Assembly (NCBI GenBank): GCA_003153875.1
Contig: PMBY01000208.1
Coordinates: forward strand, 1,539 to 10,251
Origin: Myxococcales bacterium
Lineage (GTDB): Bacteria; Myxococcota; Polyangia; Fen-1088
Direction: 5' to 3'
DNA: 8,713 nucleotides
Shown here: positions 5,133 through 8,713 of the stretch, in pieces
Layout of the letters: every line of letters starts with the position of its first letter
Numbering within the stretch: the stretch's first letter is position 1
Made by a program: the position numbers and the translations under genes
Notes under the pieces: model-generated
What the model was told of the DNA's origin: nothing
The model's input: only the letters and a program-made list of their open reading frames with translations
Databases searched by the model: none

Positions 5133-5148
5133 TGGCACGTCCGTTGCA
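5133..5148 (+). promoter_or_regulatory. Sigma-54 (RpoN) -24/-12 promoter
   Basis: TGGCACG (5133-5139), four bases, then TTGCA (5144-5148) matches the full sigma-54 consensus, with the invariant GG (5134-5135) and GC (5146-5147) ten bases apart. Transcription would start near 5159 and give a leader of about 60 bases to the A2M gene. Sigma-54 promoters need an ATP-driven enhancer-binding protein, so the gene should be tightly signal-controlled; no such activator is encoded in the window. Confidence 0.85.
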
Positions 5149-5208
5149 GACTCCGGGACCGGCCTGACCGCAGCTTCCTGGTCAGAGCCAACCGTGGCAG
5201 CGCCAAGC

Positions 5209-5214
5209 AAGGAG
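5209..5214 (+). promoter_or_regulatory. Ribosome binding site of the A2M gene
   Basis: AAGGAG lies five bases before the ATG at 5220 and decides that start over downstream in-frame ATGs. Confidence 0.85.
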
Positions 5215-5219
5215 AGACC

Positions 5220-8200
5220 ATGACGTTCACCCAGAGGATCGCGACTCGCAGCCATCGATCGATCGCATTTTCGGCTTTGTTTCTCATCACGGCCTGCGGC
5301 GGAATGGCCGGATGCGCTGCAGATCCCAAGGGACCGCCACCCGGCAAACCGGTGGGCACGCCGGACCAACCGAAAACCGTGCGATTGGTGGTCGACGAGG
5401 CTGGCATCACCGGGCAGGTGACAGCAGGGGTCATGCGCCTGCAGATTCCAGTGTCGAACACCGGCGCCGAAGAATCATCGGGTTCGCTCACGGTTGCGAT
5501 CGTCAGCGTTGACGGTGCAACGACCGCCGAGACCCAGAAGGTTCCTTTCCAGATCGGCCCGGGCACCAGCAGCACGCTGCCCGTCGACTTCCAGGCCATC
5601 ACCGACGTCGCCAGCCAGGCCGACTGGGTCAAATACAACGTGTTCATCACCAGTCCGGAGGTGACGGATCTGCAGGTCACGCGCAGCCTGCTGACCGCGA
5701 TCGGCAACTACGAGGTCAGGATCGAGGGCCCGACCACCGTGACTCGCGGGCGGCAGGCCAGCTACCGCGTGCGCACCCAGAATCCGGTGACCAACCAGGT
5801 TCGCTCGGGCGAGCCGGTGCAACTGGTCGTGCGCCAGGGCGACGTTGTGGTTTTGACCAAGGACGGGACCACCGGCGACAAGGGCGACGCCGAGTTCGAC
5901 GTCGTGCTTGACGTCGAGGGCGCCGTCACCGTCGAGGCGCGGGCGACCATGCAGGGCACCAGCGTGAACGTGTCGGATTCGGCAACCGTGAAGCTGCCGG
6001 GCAACCGCGTTCTGCTCACCACGGACAAGCCGATCTACCAGCCCGGCCAGACCATCCACCTGCGCGCGCTCGCGCTCGAGAACCTGAGCAAGAAGCCGCT
6101 GTCTGGCCAGCCGGTGCTGTTCGAGATCGAGGACGGCAAGGCGAACAAGATACTCAAGCGCACGCTGACCAGCGACGGCTACGGCCTGGCCGCCACGCAG
6201 TTCAAGCTCGGCGACGTGCTGAACCTGGGCAGCTTCAAGGTGCGCGTGACGGTGGGCGCCGACGTATCCGAGAAGACCGTCGAGGTCTCCCGCTACTCCC
6301 TGCCCAAGTTCAAGGTGCAGGTGACTACGGACAAGCCCTGGTACACGCCGGGCGCGTTGGCCTCCGGAGCCGTCGACGCCAACTACTTCTTCGGCAAGGC
6401 GGTGGCAGGGGCGGATGTCCAGATCGAAGCGGCCACGATGGACATCGGCCTGTCCGTGTTTCAGAAGGTGATCGGCAAGACCGACGCCCAGGGGCGCTAT
6501 GCCTACTCAGTGCAGCTGCCCGCGCAGCTGGTTGGCCTGCCCATCAACGATAGCAACGCCGCGATCGACCTGCGGGTTCAGGTCACGGACACCGCTGGAC
6601 AGCAGGTGGTGCAGGAGCAGACCGTGACAGTTGCCAGCAAGACCCTGCGCATCGCCCTGGTGCCCGAGGGGACGGCCATCGTGCCCGGGCTCGACAACCA
6701 TATCGACGTGTTCGTGACCGATCCGCTGGGCAGCCCGACGGCGGATGCAGCGGTCGAGGTCAGCGCCGCGGGCACTGCGATGGCGAGCAGTGGACGCAGC
6801 GATGCCTTCGGGCATTTCTCGTTCACCTGGAACCCGGCTGCGAGCAGCCCGACGGCAGTGACGGTGAAGATCACAGGCAAGGACGGCGCGTCTGTCAGCG
6901 AGACCTTCTCGCTCAAGGACCAGGGCGGCACGGCACCCCTACTCGTGCGCACGGACAAGGCCGTCTACAGCGTCGGTGACACCGTGGCCGTGGAGGTCAT
7001 CACCTCGAAGGACGAGAACACTGTCTACATCGACTGGTCGAACAATGGTCAGACCGTCGACATGCGCACACTGGATGTGGCGGACGGGGCGGCCAGCTTC
7101 AACGCCACGCTCGACACCAGCCACGTGGGCACGAATCGCATCGATGCCTACATCGTCGGCGCCGACGGCAACATCGTGCGCACCGGCCGCACCATCTTCG
7201 TGCGCGGCCAGGGCGCCCTGTCGGTGGAGATGTCCACGGACAAGGCGCAGTACCAGCCAGGCATGCCGGCCCAGATCACCTTTTCGATCAAGGATGAAAC
7301 CGGAGCGCCCGCGGTGGCCGCTCTCGGCGTGCAAGTGGTTGACGAGGCGGTGTTCGCGTTGGTGGATGCCCGTCCGGGACTGCTGCGCACCTACTTCGAG
7401 CTAGAGGAGCAGTTCGCGCAGCCGAGCTACGAGATCCGCCCGCCTGTCGTCGATCTCGAGAGCCTTCTGTACAACGAGACCGCGGCGTCCGACCCGGCCA
7501 CGGCCAGCGCGGCCCAGAACCGAGCCGCCGCGGTGTTCGCCTCCCTGGGCGACGGTGGCATCACGGGCATGCGGCGGGGGAGCTGGGCGGCGCTCAGCCC
7601 CGAGGTGAAGACTCAACTGCAGCCCTACTACCTGGTGGCCAAACAGCGCTTGCTCCCGATTGTCAGCCAGGCAACGGTTGCCGCCATCGACGCGCTCAAG
7701 CAGGCTGGCTGCGATCCGTCCACCTACTACTGTTCGGCGAAGAACGACGCGTTCTATTCCCTTCTGCAAGCCGAGGTTTCCCGGCGGCTGACAGGCCGGG
7801 TTTTCGATTTCTGGGGCAACCCCTATCGCAGCCAGGCGCAGTACATGGAGGTGGTTACACTATTGACCAGCGGGCCGGACGAGAAACCGGATACCGACGA
7901 CGACGGCTCCATCAGCTTCGCGATCACCGAACTTGATCTGCCCGCGGCGACCAAGAGCGACCTCGGAATGGGCTACGGACCCCACGCCGCCGATGGCGGG
8001 ATGGCCTTTGCCGCGGACGCCAGCGCCGCGCTGCCGCCAGCGTTCTCGCCGCCAGAGTTCGACAACGGTGGAGGCTTCCCCGGCGTCGGGGGCGTCACGC
8101 CCGCCGGGGGCGCCATGACCGCCGCCGGGGGCAACAGCGCGGCTGTCCCGACTGGCGGCACGTCCGGCGGCGATGAGCCGCGCGTGCGCAAGGATTTTCC

Positions 8201-8713
8201 CGAGACTCTCTACGTGAACCCACAGCTCATCACCGGGTCGGATGGCAAGGCCAGCATTTCCATCGACATGGCCGACAGTATCACCCAGTGGCGGGTCTCC
8301 TCGTTGGCGCACACCATGGGCGGCAAGATGGGCGGCGGCGAAGGCGCAATCCGCGTATTCCAGGAGTTCTTCGTCGACATCGATTTTCCCGCCACCCTGA
8401 CCAGGGGCGACGAGGTGAGCTTCCCGGTCGCGGTCTACAACTACCTCGACACGGCGCAGACGGTGCGGGTCGAGATGCAGACGGCTGACTGGTTCACTCC
8501 GCTCGGCGGAACTGGCATCGACATCGATCTCGGCCCCGGCCAGGTGACCGGCGTGCGCTTCCCGGTGCGCGTGGACAAGGTAGGCCGCCAGACCATGACC
8601 GTGAAGGGCACCGGCGCGACGGTTGCGGACGCGGTGGCGCGCTCGGTCCTGGTGGTTCCCGACGGCCAGGCGGTTCCCGTGGCCGCTTCCGGCACGCTCG
8701 GCGCCGGGACGAT
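5220..8713 (+). CDS. Alpha-2-macroglobulin family lipoprotein, 3' end beyond the window
   Basis: One open frame of 1164 codons begins at the ATG at 5220 and is still open at the window edge. A2M proteins trap or block proteases: cleavage of a bait region exposes a reactive thioester. Residues 1-26 are a lipoprotein signal with lipobox ITA-C at Cys26 (a second candidate is MAG-C at 32), followed by a Pro-rich linker, so the protein should be membrane-anchored in the periplasm or on the surface. Macroglobulin domains follow: [10 protein letters not shown] about 268 (MG2), RYSLPKFKV about 358 (MG3), [10 protein letters not shown] about 578, [10 protein letters not shown] about 673, and the MG6 block [11 protein letters not shown] about 704. 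A Cys pair CDPSTYYC lies near 831 and a calcium-loop-like DTDDDG near 891. A Gly/Ala/Pro-rich stretch, about 912-988, is in bait-region position just before [13 protein letters not shown] and [14 protein letters not shown], which open the next conserved part. The CxEQ thioester, if present, would lie right of the window. High GC at third positions fits an intact resident gene. Confidence 0.93.
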   Translation, partial: MTFTQRIATRSHRSIAFSALFLITACGGMAGCAADPKGPPPGKPVGTPDQPKTVRLVVDEAGITGQVTAGVMRLQIPVSNTGAEESSGSLTVAIVSVDGATTAETQKVPFQIGPGTSSTLPVDFQAITDVASQADWVKYNVFITSPEVTDLQVTRSLLTAIGNYEVRIEGPTTVTRGRQASYRVRTQNPVTNQVRSGEPVQLVVRQGDVVVLTKDGTTGDKGDAEFDVVLDVEGAVTVEARATMQGTSVNVSDSATVKLPGNRVLLTTDKPIYQPGQTIHLRALALENLSKKPLSGQPVLFEIEDGKANKILKRTLTSDGYGLAATQFKLGDVLNLGSFKVRVTVGADVSEKTVEVSRYSLPKFKVQVTTDKPWYTPGALASGAVDANYFFGKAVAGADVQIEAATMDIGLSVFQKVIGKTDAQGRYAYSVQLPAQLVGLPINDSNAAIDLRVQVTDTAGQQVVQEQTVTVASKTLRIALVPEGTAIVPGLDNHIDVFVTDPLGSPTADAAVEVSAAGTAMASSGRSDAFGHFSFTWNPAASSPTAVTVKITGKDGASVSETFSLKDQGGTAPLLVRTDKAVYSVGDTVAVEVITSKDENTVYIDWSNNGQTVDMRTLDVADGAASFNATLDTSHVGTNRIDAYIVGADGNIVRTGRTIFVRGQGALSVEMSTDKAQYQPGMPAQITFSIKDETGAPAVAALGVQVVDEAVFALVDARPGLLRTYFELEEQFAQPSYEIRPPVVDLESLLYNETAASDPATASAAQNRAAAVFASLGDGGITGMRRGSWAALSPEVKTQLQPYYLVAKQRLLPIVSQATVAAIDALKQAGCDPSTYYCSAKNDAFYSLLQAEVSRRLTGRVFDFWGNPYRSQAQYMEVVTLLTSGPDEKPDTDDDGSISFAITELDLPAATKSDLGMGYGPHAADGGMAFAADASAALPPAFSPPEFDNGGGFPGVGGVTPAGGAMTAAGGNSAAVPTGGTSGGDEPRVRKDFPETLYVNPQLITGSDGKASISIDMADSITQWRVSSLAHTMGGKMGGGEGAIRVFQEFFVDIDFPATLTRGDEVSFPVAVYNYLDTAQTVRVEMQTADWFTPLGGTGIDIDLGPGQVTGVRFPVRVDKVGRQTMTVKGTGATVADAVARSVLVVPDGQAVPVAASGTLGAGT

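Noticed and set aside
5475..6059. Long minus-strand frames opposite the A2M gene (also 6939-7334 and 7860-8312)
   Set aside because: Typical antisense shadows of a high-GC gene; the plus frame shows a lipobox and successive macroglobulin motifs.

Overview
The window is GC-rich. It carries a nonribosomal peptide synthetase (NRPS) thioesterase, an STAS-domain regulator, a caspase-like protease, a large alpha-2-macroglobulin (A2M) lipoprotein and a near-perfect sigma-54 promoter. This mix suggests a large-genome, secondary-metabolite-rich deltaproteobacterium such as a myxobacterium (inference; there is no taxonomic marker gene here).

Layout. Positions 3-419 hold the C-terminal end of an NRPS (or PKS) thioesterase entering from the left. 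From about 420 to 5100 the DNA is mostly a gene graveyard with a few intact small genes. It contains a palindrome at 583-603, a fragment of a SnoaL/NTF2-like protein (736-840), a minus-strand intrinsic terminator (1169-1213), and an STAS-domain gene with a good ribosome binding site but no phosphorylatable serine (1292-1675). Next come the C-terminal third or so of an IS1380-family transposase (2048-2599, minus) and a four-helix-bundle (23S rRNA intervening-sequence-type) gene fragment (2600-2955, minus), split by an 82-bp insertion made of consecutive hairpins. A small hydrophobic ORF (2946-3248, minus) follows. Then a small secreted protein (3313-3672, minus) and a caspase-like secreted protein (3685-4383, plus) lie head to head, only 12 bp apart. 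A bidirectional hairpin (4405-4436) separates the latter from a ricin-type lectin remnant (4449-4736, minus).

At 4756-5017 sits a scrambled NRPS relic. An adenylation A8 block, an adenylation/carrier linker and a thioesterase end are stitched together in three different reading frames. Its last 117 bp are about 97% identical to the thioesterase at 212-328, so two copies of the same synthetase end flank the graveyard.

Positions 5133-5148 match the sigma-54 consensus TGGCACG-N4-TTGCA exactly. They drive a well-formed gene (RBS 5209-5214, ATG 5220) for an A2M-family lipoprotein. That gene fills the rest of the window and runs off the right edge before its thioester region. No CRISPR array, tRNA or rRNA is visible. 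The genes do not form one pathway: the A2M gene is an independent sigma-54 unit, and the rest looks like decayed accessory DNA with several junctions.
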